Under the pieces are notes generated by a model. The model had not been told where the DNA came from. It ran no database searches and worked only from the letters and a program-made list of their open reading frames with translations. From Blastomussa wellsi (taxonomy: Eukaryota; Cnidaria; Anthozoa; Scleractinia; Plerogyridae): a stretch of DNA of 64,000 nucleotides. The stretch is from assembly GCA_947652115.1 (NCBI GenBank), contig OX393568.1, forward strand, positions 9,362,387-9,426,386, written 5' to 3'. Positions 12,431-27,400 of this stretch are shown here, one piece after another (position 1 is the first letter of the stretch; every line of letters begins with the position of its first letter). Position numbers and translations under genes: made by a program.

Positions 12431-15400
12431 ATGGCACCCGGAAGGCCGTCTTCTTGCTTTTCTGTCATAATTTTCGGATTATTTTTGTTAGCACATGGAC
12501 AGCGTTTTCATCAAAGTCAAGCTGTAAACTCCAAATTTCTTCCGGTTGTTATCAACACATGGGGACCGCCATTTACAAATGCGACTGCTGAAGGTAAGAA
12601 AGACATGTCCACATGAACATCGAGTACACCAAACATGACACTCTTCGTACAGATTTCAGAGGTTGTCTGATAACAGTCATATTGCACAAAGGACTTGTGT
12701 GCCTTATCCACCTGCGTGTACATAAAGGGTATAGGTTAAGGTAAAGTCTGCATTCGGGCCTAGTGGCCCATCAGGCCGGAGCTTATCCCGGTTTCTGTAG
12801 CATGAAGCGACAGAGAGTATTTCCACTCCCCCCTGGATGGGATGCTAGTCCATTGCAGGGTTACCCCCCCAACAGTAAATTCGCTGGTACCCATTTATAC
12901 ATCTGGGTGAAGAGAGGCACTGTGAGAGTAAAGTGTCTTGCCCAAGAACACAAAGCAGTGCTCCAGGATAGAGGCTTGAACCCGGACCGTCCGACCCAGT
13001 GTCCAGCGCACTAACCATTAGGCCACTGTGCCTCCTGCCTAAAGGTATAGAATGGTAAAACCAGACCTCTCAGCCCCAAATGACCTAAAAACTGGTGTTC
13101 AAGGTTAAAAAACCAGGAGATTTATCGACGACATCAAAAATTTAAACTAAATCCAGATAAATACCCGGTAGTCATCGTTTTCTGCATTTTGAGAACAAAA
13201 CGTAAAGAGAATGCGAGAGAATGGTAATGATAACCTTATTTGGCATGCCCTCTAAATATGGTCACGAGGTAGATCGAAAACTCAGACCACTCGAAAACTC
13301 AGACCTCGAAAACTCAGAACACTCGAAAACTCAGACCTTGAAAACTCAGACCCCTCGAAAACGCCGACCTCGAAAACTCAGACCCCTCGAAAACTCAGAC
13401 CCACTAAAGACCTGTCTGAACGAAAACCCACTAGTGCACGTGGTCACTATTGAGACCCTGTTATGGGGTCTTTATGTCACCCGTTTGAATTTCAAACCTT
13501 TCCACATCACAATTTCGGAAGGTTCACATGTCGCTGTCGTAATTTCGCATGAGCGGCTTGTCGTTCGTCGTCATTTCAGCTGCATGTCGCCGTTTCAGAG
13601 CTGTGTCGCCTGTCGGAATTTACCCTAACAGGGCCTCGCTAGTCTAAGCGCTCCTCTTGAGCATGCAAGAAATTTGACAAAGTGTGAGATTGTATAACGC
13701 AATCAACAGTTCCAGGAGTGTCTGTAATGAATGTTCTATCAATGATAACTTAATTCATTTCATTGCTATGAATATTCCACTCTTGAAATGCAAATTGAGA
13801 AAATTAGACTGATGAAATAACGCACTTCGCCATTCGGACTGCCGTTTCAAGGCCAACTCCGTATGTGAAATGCACAACAAATTTATTCACCACATATCAC
13901 GCGGGTAATCTCCCGCCAGAATTTAATTTTGCCAGGGACTTGATCACTCGCCATGTATCTCCGAGTCCAGCATGGCACTTTTTCGGCGAATCAAGCTCCC
14001 AAAATCTTGAAAAAGCAACACTCTGCTTCAGAAAGTGTTGCTGACATAAAAACGCTCGGGCAAGGTGCTTTTGGCAACTTCTACACCACAAAAAATATCC
14101 GGAAAATGGACAGGGTCGTACGATTGTTAAGTGAATTCTGCAAAATTAGTGCTCTTTGCTGTTGTTATTGCCAGACTTTTTAAATAAATTTATTCATTTT
14201 GGATCTATTTCTCATGTGTGACGATTGCGTTACACAACAATTTCTCGCGCGTGTGGGTGACTTTTTCGAGGGGTCTGAGTTTTCGAGGTCTGAGTTTTCA
14301 AGGGGTCTGAGGTCTGAGGTTTCAAGGTCTGAGTTTTCAAGACACCCCATACAACTGTGGATTTCTACAGAGTATTGCTTTTGAAGGGAGGTGTATTTCA
14401 TCGGCTTGTGAATTTGTTTACCGCGAGATTTTTGCATCTCATCGTGAGACTGAGATTGCCCTAAAAACTGTGAGTCTTACGGCAAGACCGTGAGACTTGA
14501 GAGGTCTGTAAATCTCGGAATTACAGCACATCTTGGGATCTTGAATTTGAAATGTTGGGTCTTGGAGTCTCGCGAGCTAAGCCCAAGAATAATTTAGGTT
14601 TACCATTCTAGACCCCCTACATACAGGACAGGACGTTCCATTTTTATCTGGAGGAAGGGCGAGGTGCAGATAAAAATGGAATTTACCTATAGCATTTCTT
14701 TCATGACCAATCTTTGTAAGTCAATGGTTGGACCAAATGTATACCTGCCAATTTTTTCCAAGTCAAAGGAGTGAAAGTAGTATGAAAACTTCTGAAGACG
14801 TTCTGAGCATTTCTGGGTCCCAGCCTGTACTATACTTGTTACTTCTAAAATTGACAAATCCATCGCCTGTTCCAGGCTCTCAGATAGTGCGGTACGTGAA
14901 CAAATGATACGCAAGCAAAGCAAGTGGAAGAGCGAAGAGGTGGGGCTGGGGTGAAGACGCGAGAGCCTGTAACCATTGTTTTAAAATCCTCAGTTTGTCT
15001 CCCAGTTTACCCTCTGATTGGTTAATTTTGATGGCTTCCCGCGGCATACTGAAAAATGACGTTTGTGTTACGAGAAAGACGTCTCCACTATTCTACCCAC
15101 CAGTTTCGGTAAAAGCTTGATTTTTCAGTTTTTCCCAGGAGTCATGAATGTTTTGCAGTCAAGCGAAGAGTTGATGTCACAGATGTGTGCAGATTCAATT
15201 TTTAATGGAACATTTACTCTTTTCCATAACCTTTTTGTTCTTTTTTAATTAAAACATTTTGCATTAGCTTTTCCCCGTAGCAAATGCGAGAAAGCTGTAA
15301 CATTCACGTTCATTTTTGCGTTCAGTAATAAAACTTCAGCTCGTGTTTCCAGGCATAATGCCTCATAACACTGAAAATGACACAGCAAATGAAACACGAA

Positions 15401-18400
15401 TAAAGGTGAAAAGAATCGAAAGTTTGTTCTAATTTTAATTACTTTTATTCTGAGCTTTGAAACTAATTTGCTTGGTGGAGAAATTGAACAACTTTAAAAT
15501 TATTTCGTGGGTAAGAGCTTTTAACTTCCTACGAATCTATTTTTTAGTTTAACAATACAGCTAGCAAGGTGCATTCTGATAGTAAACATAAGCACAGAAA
15601 CTTTATTTCCTCAATATGCCCGGATGTGACCGGTCAACATGACTGGCAATGTGAAAGTTTGACTGGTCAAAACCCCAATCATACCAGACATTGTCCATTG
15701 ACTGGCTGTTATTTTCATCCCTGTGTTATGTACTATAATTTTCTTAAATTCTGGCCAAAGACCTCGCACAAGTCAGCCTGCTAACATCTGAATGGTTTTC
15801 ATACCGAACTAGCTAGTGAAGAAGCCATAGAAGCTGAGTGAAGCCACAGTGCCAGCCAACAAAAAGCACTTATCACTGGAAAACGACTATAAATAAAGAA
15901 ACTGAATGAAGATATTTTATGAACAACCAAAGGCATGACACAGCAAGTAAACCAACTACACGCGATGAAGATAACTAAACTTGAGACCCTCAACATGCAT
16001 CGCAGAAATAAGAAACCTTCAAGTTTCGACATAATTTTTGACAAGTTGGGGTCTCCTCTTTCAAGTGGACCGCATGAGAATTTCAAAACAATATTTTCAG
16101 GCTCTCGCATCTTCAGCCCACCTCTTCACTCACTGTAACAGGCTAGCAATTCTGTGGAGTACCATCATAATACAGTATTTTGTTATTTATTGCTTCTAAT
16201 TTGCATATGTTTGGAAAGTGTGTCTGTTTAGGCTGTAATAGCTCAGTTTTCAACAAGACATCAGAAATTGGCCCATAAGCATGAGTAGGCATAATAATAA
16301 TAATAATAATAATAATAAACAATCTTTAAGGAGGAAGCACCCGTCACGTAAACACGTGGTTTTCAGGGAGGTCCTCCATAAAAATAAAAAGGTATTAAAA
16401 TCTAAAATTAAGATACAAATGTCACAAATCTAAAACTACTAAAACTTACAAGTGATTATCTAAAAAACTATCTACAAATAATTATCCATTAAGAAATTCG
16501 TAAGATTTTTCTTAAAAATTGCGCACGGCATTGGTTTTCTTAAGAACGCCGGAAGGGACATCCAGTCATTTAAAAACCGGAAATAAGACACTCTCCTTCC
16601 GTATATAAGTTTGAAGTTTTCCACCCACTGGCAGGTATACAAAAGTCATAATGAGACCTTCCAAGGGGGATAGCTGTGTCGCGATATTGCTTGCTTCTGA
16701 AGACAGAGGTCGCTTAGCCTGCATAAATGTCACTTGTTTTTTGTAGTGTATGTATAGAACTAGACATTTCCTTTATTCTTAAGTAGGGTCAGGGATTAAG
16801 AACCTTTACGGCACACATGTACCTATTATCTGAAATTTTTGTGCCTGATCAGTGAGCTGCATCTGGTCATTCTACTTCCATGCCTTCTAGTAGCCAATGT
16901 TGCTTTTGCCATTGATCATCTATTACTTTGTTCAAAGGCGAAAACTGGTTACTTTTTTAGTGCACAAAGGTATTTTTTTCTTTTAACATGAATGTTTTTG
17001 TATTGTGGCTTATAAGAGGGTGTCAATCGGGTTAACTGTTTAGCATATAAAGATATTTTTTTGCTATCATAACCTTATAAACAAAATATTAACTGACGGA
17101 CATTTAAATGAACATCAACTTTTTAGTGGATACAGTACTTAACCTAAGGGTGAACACTTTCTTGGACAAAATTTATATCAACAATTTTTAGCTACAAATA
17201 TAAATTTCAGTTTACTTTCAAATCGTCTCAGATAACTAACAATTCAGGAGAACCTTTGTTCCATCATTTTTCCTGGGGGGAGAACTCCCCTATAAAGTGA
17301 CGGCGATGCTCATTGGAAATTTTGAAAACAACCCCTAAATTCGATTAGTGGGTGTGGCCCCTCAAAATTTTCAACCCTGAAAGATACCACATAAATGGAA
17401 ACTTCAAATAAAAATCAGTGGAGTCACATACAGTTCCCCTCATGTCTTGGTTCAATGCCCTAAAAGGTACCATGATAACTCTAGTGGTGGTAATGTGAGG
17501 TTAAAGTACCCTAAGTGGTGTCCATCCATCAATTTTACCCCCTAAAAGGTAGGACGAGCACCCCGATCATTATCATTTTTATAGGTCCCATCAGGCATTT
17601 TTCATGTTTTTTCGCTGCTGAGTGCCCTGTTGGGGATTGCGTGACTTGTTTGACCTTGCTACCATAGTTTGTGACATTCCCCGAGCCTGTGCTCTGCCTG
17701 TGGATTTAGATATCAGTTTCAAGCTTTCCTTGCACCACTTCTTTGCAAGGGTGTTCATCTCGCTTTAGCTTCATGCTCGACAGGTAAAGGAAAAACTGGG
17801 ACTACTTGTAGTCTACTTTGCACAAGGAGACCATCTACTGCTCATAAAAGTCATAACAATTAACTGAAGCTTATCTTCATTTTTGCTGTGTACTAACTTA
17901 GCCCATTCATTCTAACAGTTTACTGACTAAATAGCTTATTTTTAGCTGTTACCTGACAGCCTCTCATAAGGACATACCGGTAAAATTGAATAAACACTGA
18001 CTTGGAATATCAACTTCTTTGATGTCTTCTGTATGGTTCTGCTGACAGTGACATTATTTACTGGCTATAAAATTAATAGGGTCTTACTGGTAGTGAATTA
18101 ACGTTCTTTCTATTTATTTGACATTTTTAGCCTGGCATGTTATATCAAGTGGAAGAGGCAGTGCATTGGATGCTATAGAAGCTGGTTGTTCAGTTTGTGA
18201 AACAGAGCAGTGTGATGGTACTGTAGGATATGGTGGAAGGTCAGTATTTTTTAGTATCTCGCATTGGTTGGTATTAGTATCTCACATTTTTATTTTAGCA
18301 GAGCTCTGGCGGCCCAAAGGGCTGCAGAGCGGAGCCCCATACCCATAGGGCTGACACTGTTGTCTTGACATTCAAAATCCTTGCTGAAATGAATTAATCC

Positions 18401-21400
18401 TCTCATTCAAACCAAGTATGCATTTCGGCTCTGTTAAAGAAATGTCGATAAGCAGAAAACCCAAAGATTTGGCCATATAGTTTTCACAGAAGTTTGAACG
18501 TTTTGCACATACTCTGAAACTCGCATGCACTTCACTGGCTTTCCTGCCAGTACCATTGACTTTTCAAAATGCACGTGAAACAGACTGCCACATTTACGCG
18601 AGAAAATCATAAAAAAGTAGTGGTCATATGATAAAATGCTTATTGAAACTCAGTAAATAAGTACATAATCTTTGCCATGTTATGGTCAATTGACAGCTGC
18701 CAAAAGAAGTATCCGGTGACCAGCATCACATGACCAGATCGCAGGCTCAGATTAAGTACTCATCAAGGTCAAGTGTTTGTTTGAAGTTGACCGCTGACCA
18801 GCAATTGGTTTTCCATTGATTGCAGGCTCAGGTCCAATTTTTTTTCGCGGCTTCTGGCAGGATTTTGTAATTTTCGTGGTCATTCTCGGCGGAATTTCTC
18901 CAATTGGAGTTGACGTTCTTAATTATTGTTATTTTTCTCGGCTGTGGAAACTTTCTGAATTACAGTTGCACACACTAGCACTAAGAACCAGCAAAAAATA
19001 TGGAGCTCCGCTTTTAGGCTTTGCTGAATTTTTCAAACAGTGAAAACTGAAAAAAGTGGGGCAAAATATCTACTTGCTGGAATAACAAATGTGGCTTTAA
19101 ACTTAGTTACCATGTGCAATGTGATCATTGTGTGAGAAGCAGAATTTCAGTTCTAATCAGAACACCAGATTCGTATATCATAACTGATAAGTTTCATTTC
19201 ATGAATCTTTGGCATATCCTGTACTTTTTTCAAAACAAAGTTCAAGAAACTTGCAAGCATAATTGCTGCCTTGGTCTTGTATGTATTATTTTATATTTAC
19301 CCCAGTTCTGCAGGAGGGAAAGAGCTTTCCAATGATACCCAGATGATATTGATTGGGCTAATGGAGCTTGAAATATCCACGAAAGCGCTTAGAAATTTCC
19401 ATAAAAAAGTAGGAGGAAAATTTCCCTCACTTACTCTTGGCTACTCCATGTTAAGTATTTCCCGTCTCATTGATGCTTTCATGGCAATTCTTGAACCAAA
19501 AGCAAGCTCAGTAAAAGTCCAACAAAAGCATAAAAAAGATTCGAGAAGAGGAGAAAGGTAAAGCGAAAAAAAAATAAAGAAATCGAAAAGCCTAAAGAAG
19601 GGGGTCACCTTCTCATCCATAAACTAACTATCACGAAATTTTGATTTGTGCGCATGCCCGAGCTAAAATTAATGTTGTTTAATGTGATGCCAGTGAAAAA
19701 GCGACGCGTGCTCAGAAGGGAGCATTTTCAATCAAGTCCTGAAGCATGGTTAAAAATTGAACACTGGTAAAAAGTGCTATTGAACGATGTGTATTCCAAT
19801 AAAATGTGTGCGATTGCAGTCGATGAAGCTTATGTAATAATTAAGCAGTGGTAAGCAAAATGAATCTGTTGGCATTTCGTTTTTTGACCTTTAAATATGC
19901 TCATGCATGTTAGGTTGTCTTAAAAGGTCTGCCATTGCCTCTACTTCTGAATTTGTTGGAGTTCTTTTTTCAACTTTGCCTTGTGGCACAATAATGGTGC
20001 TGTTTTTTAAGAAGCTTGACAAAGAATTGGATCGTATGATTTTTTTCGAATAAACTGTTCTTAATCATGGGAAATATTGTGCTTGATATATAGATGTTGT
20101 TCTTTTTGTTGCTGAAAACAAAATACAATGACAGGTCTACATGGACTCCTCGTGAATTGATTTTAGCGATGGGTTTCGATTTGACCTTGGTCACGGGGGT
20201 TGATGTCAGGCAAAGTGATGGTGCTGGAGAGCAAATATTGAAGCTAAAATCAGCAACTGACTCTGAACTGGCTTATGTCCAAAAGAAGAAGTACAAGTGG
20301 TAGGGAATTTCAATGATTTTGCAGCAGTACTACCGTTCTGACTACATGACCCAGTCGTTGATTGCTCAATGGAATCAGCGAGACCTTCTTCTGCTTATGT
20401 CGAATCCTTCCGTAATCTCTTGCTCCCTTTTTGTAATTTCCCTTTATTTCCCTTTGTAGGGAATGGAGGTTGAGCAGCTTTGAGCAGTTTCTTGTAACAA
20501 GTGGTACAAATGAAGAGGTCACTTGACGAAAATACGGTTGCGTCGATGTTGATCGCACTTTTGATTAGACCGGGATATCCACAGAACTTAGGCAAATGCT
20601 GATTGGCTTTTTCAAAACAAAGGCTAACTGCCGGCGAACGGAAGTGGTTGCTCTGTTAAGCAGATGTTTGTGGGGGAGGAACACATGACGAGCGCTAAGA
20701 CATCTGCGTAGGAGGATAGGGAAAAACCTGGCATGTCTTTATTTTGCAAAATGCATTTCGGAGAGATTTGAAGAAGATTTAGCCTATAACTGACTAGAAA
20801 ATGTCCAAAAGAGGTTTTCGTTTTAAAAAATCTACAGCTATGAAGCCACACATTGGGAGCAAGGTCAATTTATTGAGTTCATTTCTTCACTGTGAGTAGT
20901 GAAATGACGTAAAGCATATGAAAATATTCTTTACATCATTAAAAATTAAAATATCTTGACTTTTCGCAGTCCCAATGAAGATGGAGAAACAACATTGGAT
21001 GCCATGATTATGGATGGGTAAGGAACATGTTTTAAAATTATTACATTTAACCCATTGGTGCCTGTGCCAGCCATGGTGAACATTGCCCTTTCTTCTTCTT
21101 CTGGCATCATCATGTTTTACCAAAAAAGGCATCACTAATACTCAATCTCTGCAGGAGGAAAAGATCTTTCCAATGATAGATCAGAGTGACAGAGTTAATT
21201 GCGCATGAAATACTCAACTCGGAAGCAAAATTGCCTCGACTACCCTTGCCTACTCCAAGGCAAGAATTTCCTGTTTGGATGACGCTTTCTCAGGAATTTT
21301 TGGACTGAAGGCAAGGCCAATAGAAGCTAGGCCAACAGCTGCAGCAAAGCGATAAGAAAAGAAGAAAAAGGAAAAGCGAAAAAAAAAAATAGAAAAAACC

Positions 21401-24400
21401 AAAAGGCTAAAGACATAGGTCAGTTTTTAACCCAAAAAGTATCTCCAAATTTTGCCTTTTTGTGCATTCCCTAGCACAAATATAAAACAACACAACAATC
21501 ATGGAAAGACAGCCTGTATGGTTTCATGATGCAAAGGACGTTTTGACTATTTGGGAGCAGATTAAGCCTGCACTCACTCATGCCTGTTATGCCGGCTGGC
21601 ATGTAGGGCAGCAACAAAGGTACCCTGCTCCTGTCTGTTCTGGGCCAGCCTCTGAACGGTCCCCCAGGTGTGATGGAGGGTCTTTAGTTCCCCTTTTTCA
21701 CAACTGACCATAAAATGTCACTAATGTCCAAATAAAGCGCTTTTTGTTCAAAATCTCCAGGCGTCAATGGGTTAAATTTGTATCTATAGAGTCCTTGACT
21801 GAAGATAATATTCAGTGAATTATCCAGAAACATAATTGTGTTGTGCAGTATTTCTTTCATCAATCAATCAATCAATCAATCAAAAAATCTTCAAAGATCA
21901 AGGATCTTGCAAGGAATTTGGTACTGCAGATGTAATGCAGAGGATCTTTGAAAAGAGTCTTTGGCAGATCTTTGACGAGGAAGGAAATAAGGGCCTCTAT
22001 TTGTGGCCATGGTGGAGTGAGAGGAAGAATTTATTACAGTGAGGTGGTATTATTAGCAGCTGACCTGTGACAATCACAATAATAAAGACGTGCAGGGTTC
22101 GTACGGGTCATTGAAAACCTGGAAAGTCATGGAATTTAAGCGTGGTTCATGGAAAGTCATGGAAAATTACATTTATCAAAACAGTACAAAATAAATTAGG
22201 TTTTTGGGGGGAGAAAAATGGTAAAATCTTACCCAAAATAAAAGATGATTTCCTATAAAATGGTGTCAAAAAAAGTCATGGAATTTCAAAACCTCAAAAT
22301 AGTACGAACCCTGGATGTGGGATATCCTTTCAGTGGAAAGCAAGGGTGAAAATTAACGGTGTGAAAGAGGTTTGGGAACTAATTTGACTTTTTCTTTGTA
22401 GTGTTACCCATGATGTAGGAGCTGTGGGCTGTTTGAAGAGAGTGAAAAGTGCTATTTCAGTAGCTCGTAGAGTCATGGAACACACGTCAGAGACATTCTT
22501 GGTAGGAGATGATGGTATGGTGACCTTCATTTTATTTGCCTAATATTTTTAAAATAAAATAATTATACTGTGTGGAGACCATAAACTGTACTACTTAACT
22601 CATTTCTCACCAAGATTTTTTGAGGGTCTGTATAACTTTTTGAGTAGAAAGTGTCTATACCTCACTTGAACTACTGTTCAGAGACATGGCATTTCTGCAA
22701 TTAAACTCATCGCCAGTAGATGAGCTTGGGAGCTGGTGCCTTAAGGATTGGTGGAGCCGGGCAACAACTAGCTCAGACAAGGAGGTAACCATGGCAACCC
22801 TGCGAGCGGTCACCACCAAGGCACCGTCACACTGACTGACTCAGTGGAATACTTACCAACCAATACTTACCTAACCCATCCAAACTTGAGGGAGGGTGGA
22901 GTGGGCACAAAAGGCTTCAGAATGCACTGCAAGCAAGCTAAGTGCGGCGAAATATCTACGCGAATTGTGCAAGCAAGCAAAAGCACCAAAATCACGAGGT
23001 GCCCAAGCTTAATACGTAGTCGCACCAGGCCACCTGCGACAAATGTCCGCTGACCTAACTTGTCGTGAGGTTAACTTTGCCTAAATGTTATTTAGCCACA
23101 TTTAAACTCATCGCCAGTAGATGAGCTTGGGAGCTGGTGCCTTAAGGATTGGTGGAGCCGGGCAACAACTAGCTCAGACAAGGAGGTAACCATGGCAACC
23201 CTGCGAGCGGTCACCACCCAAACCCCCCTGTGGTGCTTGAATAAGGAGGGGCCGCGAAACAGGGTGAAATGAAACCTCCGACTCCAACAACCCCAAGCAC
23301 CAGAGGAGACCAAGCCCCTGCACAACGCGTAACAATGAATGAACGGACTTACCAAGTAACATGAGAATTACCGCAGCACGTGGCAACTGGAACTCCCATA
23401 AACGCCACCTGACATTTGCAGCAAGGCAAGCAAACAAAACTCTCACAGTGATCCTCTCCACCCAGCAGTCTAAACTAAGCTGATGACTGGCAGCCATGCA
23501 ATAGCTCGACCAGCAATGTTAAGCCAGCCTGTTCGAAAGGCCAGCCAGAGCCTCCGACGGTGTCCTGATATAAAGCTGATAGGCATTGCTCGTCCAACGG
23601 CCAAGAGCCTGGATGAGATGGTCGGGGACCCCATTGCGAGCTGCAACTGTTGCTGCGCCAATGCGAAAGCTATGGCTGGAAAAATTGCCCGGTATCCCCG
23701 CAGCAGTCAAGATTTGCCGTAGCCAATTAGTCAGAATCGTGCGAGACAATGGTTGGCCATTCTGGAGCAAAAACAAAGGGCCTGAAGCATTGCCCCGCAT
23801 GTTAAGGTAGGCCAACATAGCTTGGATGGCACAGAGAGGTGCCTTGCCGGAGCCAATATGAACAAAGCAACCCTTGCGAAAAGGATCAGTTTTTGATGCT
23901 TTAATCTGAAGTCTGAGACACGAAGGTGACACCATGGAGTCAACTGCTACATCAGTCACTGTCAAATGAAGGGCAGGGGAAAAGCTGGCCAGGTTTGGAA
24001 CAGTGAATTCCGCAGATCGAAGGAAACCAAAATAGCCCAGAGTGCAGGCAGCCCAGAACATACAATGATCATGCAGAGTGACATCCAGAGCTTGTCGGAT
24101 GACGACCAATATGGAATCCGTGACGGGCAACCGACGCGCAACAGGAGAACCTTGCGAGCGCTTAATCCCTCTGATCACTCGCTGGAGACGAAGGCAGTTC
24201 AGCAGCGGATCAGGAAACCCCTGCTCAATGTGAAGGGAGCGGACAGCTGAGAGATAGACTTTGATAGATGCATGCTGGATAGAGTCTGCTAGGAACGAAA
24301 CAAACAAACACAAAGTCCACTCCTCCGCTGGGCAAGGGGAACCATTGGGGTGGAGCTTCCCTGCTTGAAGGCAGAAATCATGAAACTTCCTCTGACCAGA

Positions 24401-27400
24401 TGCATAAGATTTACGGGTGGAAGGGGCCAGGCCCTGCACCAGAAAATAACGGCACCGATCCTCTAGCAGGGATGTATCAAACTGTCCAGTAGGAGTTGAG
24501 GAACAGGACAGGGAGTGGAGTGAGCCTCTGGAGCCAAACGCCTGAACTCCTGCCAATTAAAACGGGAAATGGCATCAGCAATCTTATTTTGAACTCCCGG
24601 CACATGGACGGCAGTGAATGTGAACCCCCCGCGCGCCGCCGACAACAATAGATCACGAAGTAAATGCATCAAAACTGGAACCTTAGATGTCCTAGAAGAA
24701 AGAATAGCCACCACTGCCTCGTTATCGGAACGGAACAGAACATGCTTCCTGGACCACTGCCGCCCCCATAAGTGAGCAGCAATTACCACTGGGAACAGCT
24801 CCTTATACGCAATGGACTCCTGAGACTGATTGAGAGCCCACGGGCCGTAAAACCATTGGCCCTGAAAGTAAGCCCCATAACCAACAGCGCCAGCTGCATC
24901 TGAAATAACCTCTAGATCGGTGGGCGACGACATGCCAGGGTACAGCCAAAACCCAACGCCATTCCATGAGGAAAGAAACCGCTGCCACCACTGTAAGTCC
25001 AAACGAAATTCCTGATTGATGCGAACAGGGTGATTCCTGTTACGAAAGCAACGCAATAAGTCAATCATTCGTCTGATAAATGCTCTCCCTGGCCACACAA
25101 CCTTCGAAGCATGGTGCAAATGACCGATAAGCGACGAGATAGCCACGACTGAATTAATTGTCTTAAGGCAAACAATTTCTCTTCAGGGAGACGTGCAATT
25201 TGCTGAATGGAATCCAGTTCAATGCCCAACACCGTCAAAGAAGTGGTCGGACCTATGCATTTATTAGGGTGAAGGGGTAACCCTAATCGCTTGCACACCT
25301 CGACAGCTGTGTGAAGATTCTGAGCACATTGCCATGACTGCGGAGGGCCCACAGTGATAAAATCGTCCAAATAATGCAGAAGATCCGATAAATGATGTTG
25401 ATTCAGCAAGATCCACTCCACCATATCAGCTACTGCATTAAAGATGAAAGGGGCGGAACGAAGACCAAAAGGCAAGGCAAGGTCAACGTACAACTGTCCC
25501 CGCCATTTCATACCAAGCAGGCAACGGTCCTCCGGATGAATGGCGATGTTACGATAGGCGGCTTCCACGTCAAACTTGGCCATCAGAGCCCCAGGGCCAT
25601 AGCGGGCGACCATGTGTATGATTTGGTCCACTCTGATATACTGAAGGGAGAAGTCATCGGGATCAATGCCATCATTCACGCTAGCACCAGAGGGAGAAGA
25701 TAAATCAACAATTAGCCGCCACTTGCCAGGTTGCCCCTTTTTCGGGATTACTCCAAAACTGCTTATGTGCAGATGAGGAATAGGGGGAGAACTGAAAGGG
25801 CCTGCTACTCTGCCTAAAGAGACCTCGTTAGCCAAGTAGTCGTCCACAATCTTAGCATGTTGCAGAGCAGAGGGTTTATTCCTTTTGGCTGGTTTAAGCC
25901 GACAGGATGGTTGAAAGCCTAACTTGAAACCATGACGAAGGCCCTGGAGGACATACAAAACTCGCTGATGGTCGGGATGGTTAGCCAATTCCCGTGAAAA
26001 TTCTTCTGGACGAAGAGGGCTAACTGCTGAGGCCAAAGGGAGAGCTAAGTTGGCTGGAGACAAAGAAAATAATTGAAGGACCAAATGAATAAATCAAGGC
26101 AAACAACACCCAAGTGCCCAATAAGCTGGACAGAGACAAATAAAACTATAAACAAGAAAAGATGCAAGATATATATACCCTATATTTGTTTTTTAATCGC
26201 TATCCAACTCCAAATACATAAATCATCTAAGGTGGAAACAGCTGACCTTGAAACTTGCCTGTGCAAGAATCACTAATGAAAACCTACGTGAATATCCAAG
26301 TAAGAACTACAAAAACAAGCAACCGAACGACAAACAATAATTAGGAATCAACAAAACTAGGCTGATAAATGAAACCGCAACGTCCAAAATATGAACAGAC
26401 TACAAAAAAACCATCATAAGGTCCGCGAAGCAACAAAATAAGAACATCAAAAACAACTAGCGTCCCTCACTGGCGCTTTGATTTAGAGCTGTGCGGAGCA
26501 GTAGAGGGCGGGGATGGGGACCTGCGTTTGCGATCATTCTTCGAGAGGACGCCCGCCCGACGAAGGCACTCGTGAGCTCGGTGAGAGCCAGCACACGTGC
26601 TGCAACGGTGAGCAAAACGGCAATACGACATCTGCGATGAACAGCGACCTGCGTTCCACGAACGGCAAATAATTTGGGCTGCTGGTGTTCCGTGAGGCTC
26701 GGGTAATTCGCTGTGAAGACTGCTAGGACCAATACGCAACGAAGCGCCCGCGGCATGGAAATTGTAAAGTTGGACGTTTATGGTCGACCAATCGATGAGT
26801 TTCGTGGCTGCGGCATGTTGACGAAAGGCCTGATCGTACGCCAGCCAAACGCGACCGTTGAATTGGCGATAAGTGCGGAGAATCAACAACTTGTAAGACG
26901 TCAAATCCTTCCAACGGTGAGGGAAATACGACGTCAAAACCAACGTGAAAATGGAAAACGCCTCCGACCACGTGACGATATCTTCAATGCGGCGGCGTTG
27001 CCGCTTATTACTGGGCGTAAACACCAAGCGCCCGTCCAACAGTACTTGCGATTCTGGCTCGTTTTGAACAATGTTCACCGACAACAATTCGCTGAGGTCG
27101 ATGTATTTCCCCGCCACAATTTGGCTGACAATTTTGGGCGGAATCGGAGAAAACCCTGGTCCCACGACGAAAGGTTGCTGCAACAGAGGACCGCTAGAAA
27201 ACCCTGAGCCATCGCTGGCTGGCACGGCGACAGAAACTGGCGCGCCAAGAGCGCTCGAAGGGCTTACAATTGCCGGGCGAGGGAACGCAAACGTCGACAC
27301 AAATGATGGAACTACTGACATTGGCCTACCTTGAGAAGCTGATGGCCCCGACATCGGCATAGAGGACACAAAGCCAGTCCCAGAGGCCAAAAAGGCCGCC

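Larger units (their letters stand above)
13048..14610. mobile_element. TIR element carrying inverted minisatellite arrays
   Basis: The ends read TAGAATGGTAAA on the left and, reversed, TAGAATGGTAAA on the right. Inside, an array of GAAAACTCAGACC units (13274-13402, seven or eight copies) is mirrored by an inverted array (about 14266-14341, five partial copies). No coding sequence is recognised. Symmetric subterminal arrays support one element of about 1.56 kb; the exact ends are less certain. Confidence 0.5.

Noticed and set aside
12038..12616. 192-residue open frame over the AGA start
   Set aside because: Only its last part from the ATG at 12431 has the AGA signal peptide and splice donor; the upstream extension has no similarity and lies in the putative promoter.
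13953..14183. Frame with a GQGAFGNFY stretch like a kinase glycine loop
   Set aside because: No other kinase motif follows, and the stretch lies inside the TIR element.
23092..23497. Minus-strand frames of about 100 residues downstream of the recombinase
   Set aside because: They run through the b1 repeat and untranslated 3' region and match nothing recognisable.
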